A stretch of 64,000 nucleotides of DNA from Micromonospora sediminicola (GCF_900089585.1 NZ_FLRH01000004.1:1791001-1855000); one strand, 5' to 3'. Shown: positions 32,095 to 40,552, counted from the stretch's first letter. Numbers and translations are program-made. The notes: generated from the letters alone by a model not told the origin.

Positions 32095-33882
32095 TCAGGG
32101 GTAACTGACCACCGGGCTGGTGCCGTAGGAGCCGACCACCGGGGTGCCGGCCTCGTTGATCGTCCGCTCGATCCCGCCGCTGCCGTTCAGGAACACGGTG
32201 ATCGCGTCGTGGAACCGCACGCCGGCCCGGCGCGGCGCCTCGATCGCCCGGTCGCAGCGGATGTCCACGCCCTGGTTGAAGTACGCGTAGACGCCGAGCC
32301 CCCACGCCTCGTGCGTGCGGACGTGGTCGGCCACCTTGTAGGAGGCCCAGCCGTTGCCGGTGGGGCTGCGCCAGGCCGCCTGACTCGGCGGGTCGTAGGG
32401 CAGCTCGCTCTGGTAGAACACGGTCCGCCCGCGCTCGCCGTTCCAGATCGTCTGCCAGCGCTGGTAGTGCTCCACGAAGAGCCCGTACGCGGTCACGTCG
32501 TCGCCGTTGACGACCACGCCGGTGGCGGCGGTGTTCACGGTCCAGCCGATGGTGCCCGGCCGGCCGTGGTCGCCGCGCCAGGCCCAGATGTTGTCGATCA
32601 GCGTGTGCCGGCTGTTGACGACCAGGCTGGTCACCGCGCGCCCGGCGTACGGGCCGCCGATGCGGAAGAAGACGTCCTGGAGCGAGATCGGATTCGTGGC
32701 GTGCGACCGGTGGCAGTGCCGTCCACCGACCTCGACCAGCACCTCCGACTCGACCGGCCCGGCGTCCACCAGCACCCCGGCGATCCGTACCCCGTCGACG
32801 TCCTCGATCCGCAGCGCCGCGTCGCCGCCAGTCGGCACGAGGCTCGGCATGCCGAGGCCGAGCACGACGGTGTTCGGCAGGCGGACCCGCAGCGCCCGGT
32901 CCAGGTGGTAGACGCCGGGGGTGAGCAGCAGGTGCCGGCCCCGGGCGAGTTCGGTGTTGATCCGTCGGGCGGAGTCGGTGGGCCGGGCGAGGTAGAAGTC
33001 GGACAGCGGCAGCGAGGGCACCGGCGCCCCGCCGGCGCCCCAGGTGGTGCCCGCGGTGTCCCGGCGCGGGCGGGGCACGGCGACGCGCCAGCGGCCCGCG
33101 CCGTCGACGAAGAGGTACGGCTTCTCCCGGGTCACCGGGCTGGTCGGCAGCGTGGTGTACGGCGGGTCGGGGAAACCCTGCGCGGGCGCGCCGACCACAC
33201 CGGAGAAGACCTGGTTCCAGACTCCGTTGGTCCAGTCGCCGCCGAGTTCGCTGTCCCGGGTGAGCCACTGCTGCTGGGATCCGTTGATGGTGATCCCGTC
33301 CACCCTGGAGTCGGCGATGTAGCCGCCGCTGGAGTAGCCGCCGTTGCCGGGTTCCAGCCACAGCACGCCCTTGATGTGCACCCGGCGCATCGGGGACGCC
33401 TGCGAGACGGCCCACTGGTTCGACCAGTCGGTGGGGCTCACGGCGAGGTTCTCCGCCGAGCGCCAGAAGTTGGTCAGCGCGGAGATGCCGGCGGGTGAGT
33501 TCGGGTCGGGCTGCCCGACCACCCGGACCGCACCGTGGATCTCCACGTCGTCCGGGTGCGCGCCGAGCCCGGCGACGGTCGTGTAGTAGCCGAGCCGGGC
33601 GCCCACCTCGTAGCGGCCGGGCTTGAACAGCACGGCGTAGCGGTCGAAGCCCATCTCGTTGTGTTCCTGGGCGGTGAAGATCCGGTCCAGGGTGGACTGG
33701 ATCTCCGCGGCCGGCGTGCTCGGGTCGAAGACGTGCACGTGGGGCCCGAAGTCGGGCTCCCGGGTCGGGCGTGCCGGCGGGGACGCGACGGCGGCGCCGG
33801 CCGGGAGGCCGAGGGCGGTGAGCGAGGCCGCCGAGGCGGTGAGCGTGAGGAAACGGCGGCGGGAGGGGTCGGGTGATCGCAT
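32095..33882 (-). CDS. Tat-exported right-handed beta-helix protein (GH55/pectate-lyase-like fold)
   Basis: A 595-residue secreted protein. The twin-arginine signal SRRRFLTLTASAASLTALG is at 7-25, with cleavage near AVAS. The body has two beta-helix halves: STLDRIFTAQEHNEMGFDRYA begins the first, and RINTELARGRHLLLTPGVYHL starts the second, a GH55-type two-helix architecture. Short repeats such as VRIAGVLVDAG and HTLIDNIWAWRGDHG are typical coil turns. A carbohydrate or glucan substrate is likely but no catalytic Glu can be assigned. A perfect LacI-type palindrome lies 25 bp upstream of the start, consistent with sugar-controlled expression. Confidence 0.78.
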   Translation of the reverse strand: MRSPDPSRRRFLTLTASAASLTALGLPAGAAVASPPARPTREPDFGPHVHVFDPSTPAAEIQSTLDRIFTAQEHNEMGFDRYAVLFKPGRYEVGARLGYYTTVAGLGAHPDDVEIHGAVRVVGQPDPNSPAGISALTNFWRSAENLAVSPTDWSNQWAVSQASPMRRVHIKGVLWLEPGNGGYSSGGYIADSRVDGITINGSQQQWLTRDSELGGDWTNGVWNQVFSGVVGAPAQGFPDPPYTTLPTSPVTREKPYLFVDGAGRWRVAVPRPRRDTAGTTWGAGGAPVPSLPLSDFYLARPTDSARRINTELARGRHLLLTPGVYHLDRALRVRLPNTVVLGLGMPSLVPTGGDAALRIEDVDGVRIAGVLVDAGPVESEVLVEVGGRHCHRSHATNPISLQDVFFRIGGPYAGRAVTSLVVNSRHTLIDNIWAWRGDHGRPGTIGWTVNTAATGVVVNGDDVTAYGLFVEHYQRWQTIWNGERGRTVFYQSELPYDPPSQAAWRSPTGNGWASYKVADHVRTHEAWGLGVYAYFNQGVDIRCDRAIEAPRRAGVRFHDAITVFLNGSGGIERTINEAGTPVVGSYGTSPVVSYP

Positions 33883-33906
33883 CTGCCTGCCTGTTCGGTG
33901 ATGGTG

Positions 33907-33920
33907 GGAGAGCGCTCTCC
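33907..33920. promoter_or_regulatory. LacI-family-type operator palindrome
   Basis: GGAGAGCGCTCTCC is a perfect 14-bp palindrome with the central CG step typical of LacI/CebR-like operators (for example TGGGAGCGCTCCCA in Streptomyces). It lies 25-38 bp upstream of the beta-helix gene start, overlapping its likely promoter or leader. Confidence 0.6.
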
Positions 33921-34046
33921 TGGCCGTTCCTACCTCATCGCCGTCGATCCCGCCAGAGCCCGCCGGTTCCGGAACCGGGAAGGATCTCGACGCCGCGAGG
34001 GTTGCGCCTCAAGAAAGTTGAACTCGCAACCACAGGGAGCGCGCCC

Positions 34047-34889
34047 ATGTCCATCGCCGTCACCGGGGCCACCGGCCAGCTCGGCCGCCTCATCGTCACC
34101 GCGCTGCTCGACTGCGGCGTACCGGCCGGGGAGATCATCGCGGTCGGCCGCGACACCGACCGGCTCGCCGACCTCGCCGGCCACGGGGTCGTCACCCGCC
34201 GGGCCGACTACGACGACCCCGACTCCCTGCGCGCCGCCTTCGCCGGCGCCGAGAAGCTGATGTTCGTCTCCGGCAGCGAGGTCGGCCGTCGCCGACCACA
34301 GCACGCCAACGTGGTGACCGCCGCCCGGGAGGCCGGCGTCGGGCTGGTGGTCTACACCAGCATCGCCCACGCCGACACCTCCGGCCTGCTGCTCGCCGGC
34401 GAACACCGGGACACCGAGCAGCTCCTGCACGACTCGGGCCTGCCGTCCGTGTTCCTGCGCAACAGCTGGTACCTGGAGAACTACACCGGCCAGCTCGACG
34501 CGTACCGGGAGCACGGAGTGACCGGCGCGGCGGGCGACGGGCGGGTCAGCGCCGCCACCCGCGCGGACCTCGCCGAGGCCGCCGCCGTGGTGCTCACCCG
34601 CGACGACCACACCCCGGTGTACGAGCTGGGCGGCGCGCCGTTCAGCCTCACCGAACTGGCCGCCGAGGTCAGCCGCCAGACCGGCGTTCCGGTCGGCTAC
34701 ACCGACCTGCCGGCGGACCGCTTCACCGAGGCGCTGGTCGCCGCCGGCCTGCCCGAGGGGTACGCGGCAGTCCTCGCCGACGCCGACCGGGGGATCGCCC
34801 GCGGCGAGCTGGAGGTCGGCGACGACCTCGCAAAGCTGCTCGGCCGCGAGCCGACCACCCTGGCCGAGGCGATCCGCGCCGCGCTCTGA
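34047..34889 (+). CDS. NmrA/QorB-like NAD(P)-binding quinone oxidoreductase
   Basis: A 280-residue atypical SDR. The Rossmann motif VTGATGQLGRLIVTALLD is at 5-22, with VGRDTDRLADLAGHGV and ADYDDPDSLRAAFAGAEKLMFVS. The SIAHADTSGLLLAGEHRDTE and RNSWYLENY segments are characteristic of the YtfG/QorB group, NADPH:quinone oxidoreductases of stress responses. ATG at 34047 has AGGGAG upstream. It is divergent from the beta-helix gene, with 164 bp between them. A GTTG-N6-CAAC palindrome sits at 34017-34030. Confidence 0.85.
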   Translation: MSIAVTGATGQLGRLIVTALLDCGVPAGEIIAVGRDTDRLADLAGHGVVTRRADYDDPDSLRAAFAGAEKLMFVSGSEVGRRRPQHANVVTAAREAGVGLVVYTSIAHADTSGLLLAGEHRDTEQLLHDSGLPSVFLRNSWYLENYTGQLDAYREHGVTGAAGDGRVSAATRADLAEAAAVVLTRDDHTPVYELGGAPFSLTELAAEVSRQTGVPVGYTDLPADRFTEALVAAGLPEGYAAVLADADRGIARGELEVGDDLAKLLGREPTTLAEAIRAAL

Positions 34890-34897
34890 GGACCGGT

Positions 34898-34937
34898 CGG
34901 CGCGCCTGGCCGCCCGTGGCGGCGGCCAGGCGCGCCG
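34898..34937. terminator. Bidirectional terminator
   Basis: A perfect 17-bp stem (34898-34914 with 34921-34937) with a 6-nt loop lies between the convergent QorB-like and HAD-IIB genes. Confidence 0.8.
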
Positions 34938-34943
34938 CGTCGT

Positions 34944-35720
34944 TCAGGCGCGCTCGGCGCGCTGCTTCACCAGGTCGTCGACCAGGCTCTCCACGTAGTC
35001 GGCCGTCTCCTCCCAGCGGGTGACGGCGACGCTGCGGATGCCCATGGCCTTGACCGGGTAGTCGTTGCCACCCACGTCGAGCCGGTCACCGACGAAGAGC
35101 ACGTTGTCGATCTTCAGGTCCAGGCACTCCAGCAGCTTCCGCATGCCGTACGCCTTGTCCACACCCTTGCGGGTGACGTCGATCGAGGTCGAGCCGCCAC
35201 CACGGACCTCCAGGTCCGGCAGCTTCGCCGCGACCGCGTCCCGCAGCCGCTTCTTCTTGTCGCCGTCCGGGTCCCAGCCGTACTTCTCGGCCGGCGGCGC
35301 GGACTGCCCCAACGCCGAGAACGTGATCTGGCTGCCCCGGTCCTCGATGATGTCGCCCCAGGTCTTCGCCTCCCACAGGCCGAGCGCCTGCGCCGACTCG
35401 GTCAGCGCCGCGACGACCCGGGCCTTGTCGGCCTCGGTCAGGTCCTCGGCGTAGACCTGCCGCCAGTCCCCGTCCGACCAGCGGTAGTAGCGGGTGCCGC
35501 AGGTCGGCATCAGGTGCAGGCGGGCGCGCTGCTCCTCGGTGAGGTCGAGGTGGGTCAGCACCTGCGACTGGAACTGCTCGAACCGCCCACCCGAGATGAT
35601 CAGGACGTCCACCTCGGTGAGCAGGTGGCCGAGCAGATCCGCCATCCGACGATCGATCTGGGACTTGGAAATCGCCAGGGTGTCGTCGAGGTCGAACGCC
35701 ACCACTCGAAGATCGTTCAC
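34944..35720 (-). CDS. HAD-IIB phosphatase (Cof/phosphomannomutase-like)
   Basis: A 258-residue HAD hydrolase with a C2B cap. Motif I is VVAFDLDDTLAISKS at 5-19 with both Asp of DxD, motif II is LIISGGRF, motif III Lys is in RKGVDKAYGM and motif IV is VGDRLDVGGNDYPV. This resembles eukaryotic-type phosphomannomutase/sugar-phosphatase proteins, so a sugar phosphate is the likely substrate. GTG at 35720 is chosen because GAGG lies 5 nt upstream. It is 124 bp downstream of the NagB-like gene on the same strand and may act with it. Confidence 0.85.
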   Translation of the reverse strand: MNDLRVVAFDLDDTLAISKSQIDRRMADLLGHLLTEVDVLIISGGRFEQFQSQVLTHLDLTEEQRARLHLMPTCGTRYYRWSDGDWRQVYAEDLTEADKARVVAALTESAQALGLWEAKTWGDIIEDRGSQITFSALGQSAPPAEKYGWDPDGDKKKRLRDAVAAKLPDLEVRGGGSTSIDVTRKGVDKAYGMRKLLECLDLKIDNVLFVGDRLDVGGNDYPVKAMGIRSVAVTRWEETADYVESLVDDLVKQRAERA

Positions 35721-35844
35721 GAACACCTCATGTCGTCGCGGGCAGGCCAGGACTAGCAGGGTACCGACGGTGACCCTCCGGCGTCCGCGAGCCCCGATCG
35801 TCACGCCACGCAGCCTTCTGGTCGCAGGCTATCGCCTCCGCCGC

Positions 35845-36645
35845 TCAGTCGCGGCCGTGGGCAGCGGAAACGTCCGCGTAGACCACCCCGTCGGCGCACG
35901 CGGCGACCACCGACGAGGGCCACTGCGGGTCGTAGTCCCGGCACCGCCGCACGCGTCGGAAGGCGGCCGCCTTCTCCGCTCCGGGCAGGAGCAGCACGGC
36001 CCGGTGGGCCAGGTCGGCCATGGTGGCGATCCCCATCGTGACGCCGTGCGTGGGCACCTCGCCCACGGACCCGAAGGCGGGATACGTGCGGAGGTTGTCC
36101 CGGCGGGTGGAATCCTCCAGGCGGACCACACGCGTCACGCTCTGCCGAGCCGAGCCCGGCCCGTTGAAGCCGACATGACCGTCGCCCGAACCGGATGCCA
36201 GGATCAGCAGGTCCATCCCCCCGTGCTCGCGGATCCGCGCGTCGAGATCGGCGGGACGGTCGGGCCCGGGGACCCAGATCTGCGCGGCGGGAATCCGATC
36301 CGGCGGCCGCAGCCCTCGATTGAGCGGTCCGACGACCTCCGTCGTGACGTACCGCTCGCAACTGTGGTGCCGATCCGCCGGCACCGGCACGAAGCGGCCG
36401 GCCACGGTCTGGACGTACGCGTCCAGCGCTACCACCACGAGACCGGAGACGGGGATGCGCCGCTCCGCCACCACCTCGGCGAGCACCCGGAAGGTACGGG
36501 TGGCGCTGCGTCCGGAGGGACAGCCCAGAAGGTAGCGCCGGCCTGCCGAAGCGGCAGCGCGTAGGCCGCGGGCGATCTCCAGTGCCGTCTGGGTCGCGAG
36601 ATCCTCGGCGGTGGCGAACACGACGGAACGGACCGGCACGGCCAT
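35845..36645 (-). CDS. NagB/RpiA-family sugar-phosphate isomerase-like protein, altered active site
   Basis: A 266-residue protein of the glucosamine-6-phosphate deaminase family. The phosphate loop is LLGCPSGRSATRTF near 39-52, then VVALDAYVQ (the MDEYV region), ASGSGDGHVGFNGPGS (the GNDGHIAFNEPG region), GVTMGIATMADL and YDPQWPSSVV. Asp and His of the catalytic loop remain, but the Glu that follows (E148 in E. coli NagB) is Gly. That Glu orients the catalytic His for ring opening, so the reaction may differ from deamination. The ATG at 36645 is preceded by GGAGA. It is divergent from the membrane-protein/IMPase-like pair. Confidence 0.8.
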   Translation of the reverse strand: MAVPVRSVVFATAEDLATQTALEIARGLRAAASAGRRYLLGCPSGRSATRTFRVLAEVVAERRIPVSGLVVVALDAYVQTVAGRFVPVPADRHHSCERYVTTEVVGPLNRGLRPPDRIPAAQIWVPGPDRPADLDARIREHGGMDLLILASGSGDGHVGFNGPGSARQSVTRVVRLEDSTRRDNLRTYPAFGSVGEVPTHGVTMGIATMADLAHRAVLLLPGAEKAAAFRRVRRCRDYDPQWPSSVVAACADGVVYADVSAAHGRD

Positions 36646-36745
36646 TCTCCTACCACTTTGGAATGGTTCGACGAGAAGACGTTATTGCGTCCCGCGCTAC
36701 CGTCGTCAATACCCGCCCGGCTGTTTCCGTGGTCGAGGGAGGCCG

Positions 36746-37933
36746 ATGGTGTCATCCCCTGTCTCATCAGACCTCAGCGCCAATCTGCAGCGATTCGACG
36801 GAATTCGGGTGCACGACCTCCTGCACGAATACGCCGAGCGCGGAGCGGCCGTGGTCCGCCTTCGCGTGGCGGACGCGCCGGCCACCTACGTCGGCACCGT
36901 TCACGTCGACATCGACATGCCCGTGCCGGCCCGCAGCCGCAGCCCGTGGACGCCACTCGTCGAACTGGCGGTGCCCCTTCCTCTGGACGCCCTCCGGGCG
37001 ACCGGCACCGCGCCGCCCCGCGTCACCGACCTGAGCGTCACCGGCGGCGGACGTGCCCTCAGCACACGTCCGGTCACCACGGACTCCTGCCTGGTCGTCC
37101 AGGTGCCGTCACGCGAACTGCGGGGCGTACCGGGGAGACTGCACATCACCTTCACGAGCGCGAGCCTGTTCTTCCTGGTCGGTGGCGACGGCGTGCTCCA
37201 GACCTGGCGGCTCGGCTTCGCCGTCCGCACCGCCTCGGTCCCCCGCACCGTCATCAACCTCGAGCACTCGCCGGAACTGTCGCTGCGGTGCCGGGTGGAC
37301 TCCTCCGAATACCACTCGCTGGCACAGGGAGTGGGGCCCGGCACGGTACGGAAGATCGGGTTCTATCCGTCCGGGCGGGCCGAAATCACGTACCTCTTCG
37401 GGCTGCACAGCGAATCGCGCTTCCGCAACCTGGCGATGCTGCCGTTCGCCGGATGCGTCGGGCTGTTCTCCTCCGCCCTGACCATCGCGCTCGTCTTCGG
37501 TGGCTACACCGACATGGCCGCGGTCACCCTCGCGCTCGCCCTGGCGCCGCCCGTCCTCCAGGCCGTGCGGCCGTCCACCGGCTTCTACCGGTCGGCCGAC
37601 ATCCACAGCCGCAGCCCCGGCGCCTGGATCTTCGCCACGTCGATCGCGCTGTACGCGCCGGCCACGCTGTTCGCCGTTCTCACCATCACCGACCTCAGCG
37701 AGCTGCGCCGGGTGAGCCAGGTCGTCTGCTACGCGTTCGGTGTGCTGCTCGGCCTGCTCGGCACGGCGATCCTCGTCGCCGTGCGGGAACAGATCCTGCC
37801 CCCGCACTACTGCGACGTGTGCACGACGCGGTTGATCTGGCGGCGCCGGAGCCGGCTGCACCGCGCGAGCAGGCGTACGGTGTGCCAGAGATGCTTCGCG
37901 GACATCGAAGCCGACGAGCAGGCGAGAGGCTGA
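36746..37933 (+). CDS. Membrane protein with N-terminal beta domain and C-terminal zinc-ribbon-like motif
   Basis: A 395-residue protein of unknown function. The N-terminal 230 residues are soluble and beta-rich (ATYVGTVHVDIDMPVPARSR, RLHITFTSASLFFLVGGDG). Four hydrophobic segments follow: LAMLPFAGCVGLFSSALTIAL, MAAVTLALALAPPVLQAV, AWIFATSIALYAPATLFAVL and VVCYAFGVLLGLLGTAILVAV. The cytosolic tail holds two CxxC pairs (YCDVCTTR and VCQRCF), a likely zinc ribbon. GGGAGG precedes the ATG. The IMPase-like gene begins 4 bp after the stop, so the pair is an operon. No family is recognised. Confidence 0.75.
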   Translation: MVSSPVSSDLSANLQRFDGIRVHDLLHEYAERGAAVVRLRVADAPATYVGTVHVDIDMPVPARSRSPWTPLVELAVPLPLDALRATGTAPPRVTDLSVTGGGRALSTRPVTTDSCLVVQVPSRELRGVPGRLHITFTSASLFFLVGGDGVLQTWRLGFAVRTASVPRTVINLEHSPELSLRCRVDSSEYHSLAQGVGPGTVRKIGFYPSGRAEITYLFGLHSESRFRNLAMLPFAGCVGLFSSALTIALVFGGYTDMAAVTLALALAPPVLQAVRPSTGFYRSADIHSRSPGAWIFATSIALYAPATLFAVLTITDLSELRRVSQVVCYAFGVLLGLLGTAILVAVREQILPPHYCDVCTTRLIWRRRSRLHRASRRTVCQRCFADIEADEQARG

Positions 37934-37937
37934 GGAA

Positions 37938-38771
37938 GTGGCGCACCGACCGCTGACGTTCGACCTGGCCGCCGAGATCGCCGAAACCGTGCGGCCGGCC
38001 CTGTCCGACGCCGTCGCGACCACCGACCTCGGCGAGGTCACCCAGGACAAGGGCGGTGGGCACACCGCCCACAAGGTCGACGACGTCGCCGAGCAGGTCC
38101 TCTTCGACGCCCTGCGCCGGCGGGGCTTCCAGGGCCAGGTCTTCTCGGAGGAAGCCGGCCTGGTGCGACTGGGCGCGGATCCCCGGATGATCGTCTGCGA
38201 CCCGTACTGCAACACCACCCTGACCTTCCACGGCGTGCGGGAGTCGGCGGTGGCGGTGTACGAGTACACCGTCGAGGGAGAGTTCCTCAGCGGCGCCATC
38301 GCGGACATCCAGATCCCGCGCGTCGTCTGGGCCGGCCCGGACACCGGGGCACACGTCTCCACCCTGGGCGGCGACACCCGGGCGGCGACCTGCTCGAGTG
38401 TCCAGCGGGTCGAGGACGCGTTCCTGGTCGTGTCGCTCCTGAAGCGCAACCGCCGCCAGCACCCGCCGCTGACGCTGCTCGCCGGCCCCAAGCTGCTCGG
38501 TACGGTCGACGGCGCCATCGTCGCCGCCCGCATCGCCGTCGGTGAGGTGGACGGCTTCGTCGACCACGAGTTCGGCCAGCCGTCCTACGAGACGCTGGCG
38601 TACGAGCTGGTGGCCCGAGCCGGCGGGAGGGTGACCGACCCGGCCGGTGAGCCGATCGACTTCGGCGCGATCGTCCGTGGCCTCGGGCGTGGCGAGGTGC
38701 GGCGGCACCGGATCCTCGCCATCGCCAACCCGAGCCTGCACCGGGACGTTCGGGCGCACCTCGCCGGCTGA
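37938..38771 (+). CDS. Inositol-monophosphatase-family protein with lost metal ligands
   Basis: A 277-residue protein with the FIG/IMPase fold pattern: HTAHKVDDVAEQVLFDALRR, the GQVFSEEAG segment (first metal Glu), MIVCDPYCNTTLTFHG at the DPxDGTxxF position, and YETLAYELVARAGGRVTDPAG at the WDxAAGxLLVxEAGG position. The middle Asp of DPxDGT is Cys (DPYCNT), and the WD Asp is replaced in SYET. These residues bind catalytic metals, so it is either inactive as a phosphatase or uses another chemistry. GTG at 37938 follows GAGGAA. Co-transcribed with the membrane protein. Confidence 0.8.
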   Translation: MAHRPLTFDLAAEIAETVRPALSDAVATTDLGEVTQDKGGGHTAHKVDDVAEQVLFDALRRRGFQGQVFSEEAGLVRLGADPRMIVCDPYCNTTLTFHGVRESAVAVYEYTVEGEFLSGAIADIQIPRVVWAGPDTGAHVSTLGGDTRAATCSSVQRVEDAFLVVSLLKRNRRQHPPLTLLAGPKLLGTVDGAIVAARIAVGEVDGFVDHEFGQPSYETLAYELVARAGGRVTDPAGEPIDFGAIVRGLGRGEVRRHRILAIANPSLHRDVRAHLAG

Positions 38772-38819
38772 CGGGGTAAACCGGTCGACAGGCACACCGG
38801 ACGCGACCATGGTGGACCG

Positions 38820-39557
38820 ATGCGCCAGGAGGAGATCTGGGACGCCGAGGCAGCCCGGCGCTACGACACCCCGGGCACCGGGATGTTCGCGCCGGACGTG
38901 CTCGGGCCCACAGTCGACCGCCTCGCCGCGCTCGCCGGTGACGGACGCGCCCTGGAGTTCGCCGTCGGCACCGGCCGGGTGGCCGTACCGCTGGCCGAAC
39001 GCGGCGTGCCGGTCAGCGGGATCGAGCTCTCCGTACCCATGGTGGAGCGACTGCGGACGAAGGTCGACGCGGCCACGATCCCGGTGGTGGTCGGCGACAT
39101 GGCCAGCGCGACCGTGCCCGGTGAGTTCAGCCTGGTCTACCTGGTCTACAACACCGTCGCCAACCTGCTCTCCCAGGCCGAACAGGTGGCCTGCTTCCGC
39201 AACGCCGCCCGCCACCTCCGGCCGGGCGGGCGGTTCGTGATCGAGCTGTGGGTGCCCGAGCTGCGTCAGCTCCCCCCGGGCCGGCAGGCGACCGTGTGGC
39301 ACACCGAGAACGGATACATCGGCCTGGACACCTACGACGTGCTGCGGCAGCGGGTGGTGTCGCACCACGTCCGGTTCGGCGCCGGCCGGGAGGCGCAGAT
39401 CTTCCGCACCCCGCACCGCTACGTCTGGCCGTCCGAGCTGGACCTCATGGGCGAGCTGGCCGGATTCGCCCTGGAGAGTCGGCACGCCGACTGGACCGGC
39501 GCCGAGTTCACCGGAGAGTCGCGCTCGCACGTGTCGGTCTACCGACTGCCCGGCTGA
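38820..39557 (+). CDS. Class I SAM-dependent methyltransferase
   Basis: A 245-residue methyltransferase. SAM-binding motif I is ALEFAVGTGRVAVPLAERG at about 42-60, motif II PVSGIELSVPMVERL and motif III VVVGDMASATVPGEFSLVYL. A typical ARHLRPGGRFVIELWVPEL strand-helix unit follows. Substrate unknown; the C-terminal part (RFGAGREAQIFRTPHRYVWP) resembles small-molecule methyltransferases. It follows the IMPase-like gene by 48 bp. The kinase downstream starts from its own leaderless promoter. Confidence 0.85.
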   Translation: MRQEEIWDAEAARRYDTPGTGMFAPDVLGPTVDRLAALAGDGRALEFAVGTGRVAVPLAERGVPVSGIELSVPMVERLRTKVDAATIPVVVGDMASATVPGEFSLVYLVYNTVANLLSQAEQVACFRNAARHLRPGGRFVIELWVPELRQLPPGRQATVWHTENGYIGLDTYDVLRQRVVSHHVRFGAGREAQIFRTPHRYVWPSELDLMGELAGFALESRHADWTGAEFTGESRSHVSVYRLPG

Positions 39558-39559
39558 CC

Positions 39560-39565
39560 TACGCT
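39560..39565 (+). promoter_or_regulatory. Leaderless -10 box (TACGCT) of the small kinase gene
   Basis: TACGCT is followed by exactly 7 nt and the ATG at 39573; it lies just past the methyltransferase stop. Confidence 0.6.
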
Positions 39566-39572
39566 CCCGGCC

Positions 39573-40046
39573 ATGGCGAAGGTTCTCGTCACCGGCATGT
39601 CCGGCACCGGCAAGTCGACTGCGCTGCGGATGCTGGCCGCGCGTGGCCACCGCACCGTCGACACCGACTCCGACCGCTGGAGCCGGTGGGTGCCCCTGCC
39701 CGACGGTTCGTCCGACTGGATCTGGCGCGAGGACGCGATAACCGACCTGCTCACCGGGCACCGCGCCGGGCACCTGTTCGTCGCCGGGTGCAGGAGCAAC
39801 CAGGGCCGGTTCTACCCGAGCTTCGACCACGTCGTGCTGCTCAGCGCCCCGGCCGAGGTGCTGCTGACGCGCATCGCCGACCGCACCGACAACCCGTACG
39901 GCAAGCGGGCCGAGGAACGGGCCGAGATCCTGCGCAACCTCGCCGAGGTCGAGCCCCTGCTGCGGGCCACCGCCACCGCCGAGGTCGACGCGTCGGCGCC
40001 GGTCGAGAGCGTCGTGGGGCACCTGGAGCGCCTCGCCGGCGGGTAG
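39573..40046 (+). CDS. Small P-loop kinase (shikimate/gluconate-kinase-like)
   Basis: A 157-residue nucleoside-triphosphate-binding protein. Walker A is GMSGTGKST at 8-16, next come HRTVDTDSDRWSRW (acceptor-site region) and VLLSAPAEVLLTRIADRTDNPYG with the LID-type Arg residues (KRAEERAEILRNL). The fold is that of small-molecule kinases of the AAA_18/shikimate-kinase group. The substrate is unknown. It is expressed from a leaderless start, and its TAG stop begins the next gene's -10 box. Confidence 0.82.
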   Translation: MAKVLVTGMSGTGKSTALRMLAARGHRTVDTDSDRWSRWVPLPDGSSDWIWREDAITDLLTGHRAGHLFVAGCRSNQGRFYPSFDHVVLLSAPAEVLLTRIADRTDNPYGKRAEERAEILRNLAEVEPLLRATATAEVDASAPVESVVGHLERLAGG

Positions 40047-40049
40047 AGT
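40044..40049 (+). promoter_or_regulatory. Leaderless -10 box (TAGAGT) of the VOC gene, containing the kinase stop codon
   Basis: TAGAGT starts with the TAG stop of the kinase gene and is followed by 7 nt and the ATG at 40057. Confidence 0.6.
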
Positions 40050-40056
40050 CGGACGC

Positions 40057-40443
40057 ATGTTCGAAAGCGCCCTCGTCAATCTCTACACCTCCGACATCGA
40101 GGCCGGCATCCGCTTCTACCGCGACCTGCTCGGCTTCGTCGAGACGTTCCGGACGCCCACCGAGGGCGTCCCGGAGCACGTCGAGTTCCGCCTCGGCGGG
40201 TTCACGCTCGGGCTCGGCACCGTCGAGGCGGCCCGGCGCGCCCACGGCGTCGCCGCCGAGCCGGGACGGCCCGCCATGGCGCTGGTCGTGTGGACGCACG
40301 ACGTCGACGAGGCCTTCGCCCGGCTGGCCGCCGCCGGCGTACCGACGGTTCAGGACCCGCACGACTCGGGCAACGGCAACCGCAACGCCCTGCTGCGGGA
40401 CCCGGACGGAAACCTCGTGGAGATCGTCTCCAAGGTCGGCTGA
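40057..40443 (+). CDS. VOC/glyoxalase-like protein
   Basis: A 128-residue single vicinal-oxygen-chelate unit made of two beta-alpha-beta-beta-beta modules: ALVNLYTSDIEAGIRFYRDLLGF, then VVWTHDVDEAFARLAAAGVPTV and the closing LLRDPDGNLVEIVSKV. The family includes glyoxalases, dioxygenases and antibiotic-resistance proteins; metal ligands cannot be assigned with certainty. It is the last gene before the tRNA and has its own leaderless promoter. Confidence 0.85.
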   Translation: MFESALVNLYTSDIEAGIRFYRDLLGFVETFRTPTEGVPEHVEFRLGGFTLGLGTVEAARRAHGVAAEPGRPAMALVVWTHDVDEAFARLAAAGVPTVQDPHDSGNGNRNALLRDPDGNLVEIVSKVG

Positions 40444-40552
40444 GCGGTTTCCGGTTCGTCCGCCCGGGGTCACGCCGACGAGGCGATCAGGCCGGTAGTG
40501 GGCACGCAGGCCCCGGAAAGGGGAACAGTGATCGCCGATCAAGGCTTTGATC

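Noticed and set aside
34017..34030. GTTG-N6-CAAC palindrome as an operator of the QorB-like gene
   Set aside because: The arms are only 4 bp long and no regulator gene is adjacent, so it could occur by chance.
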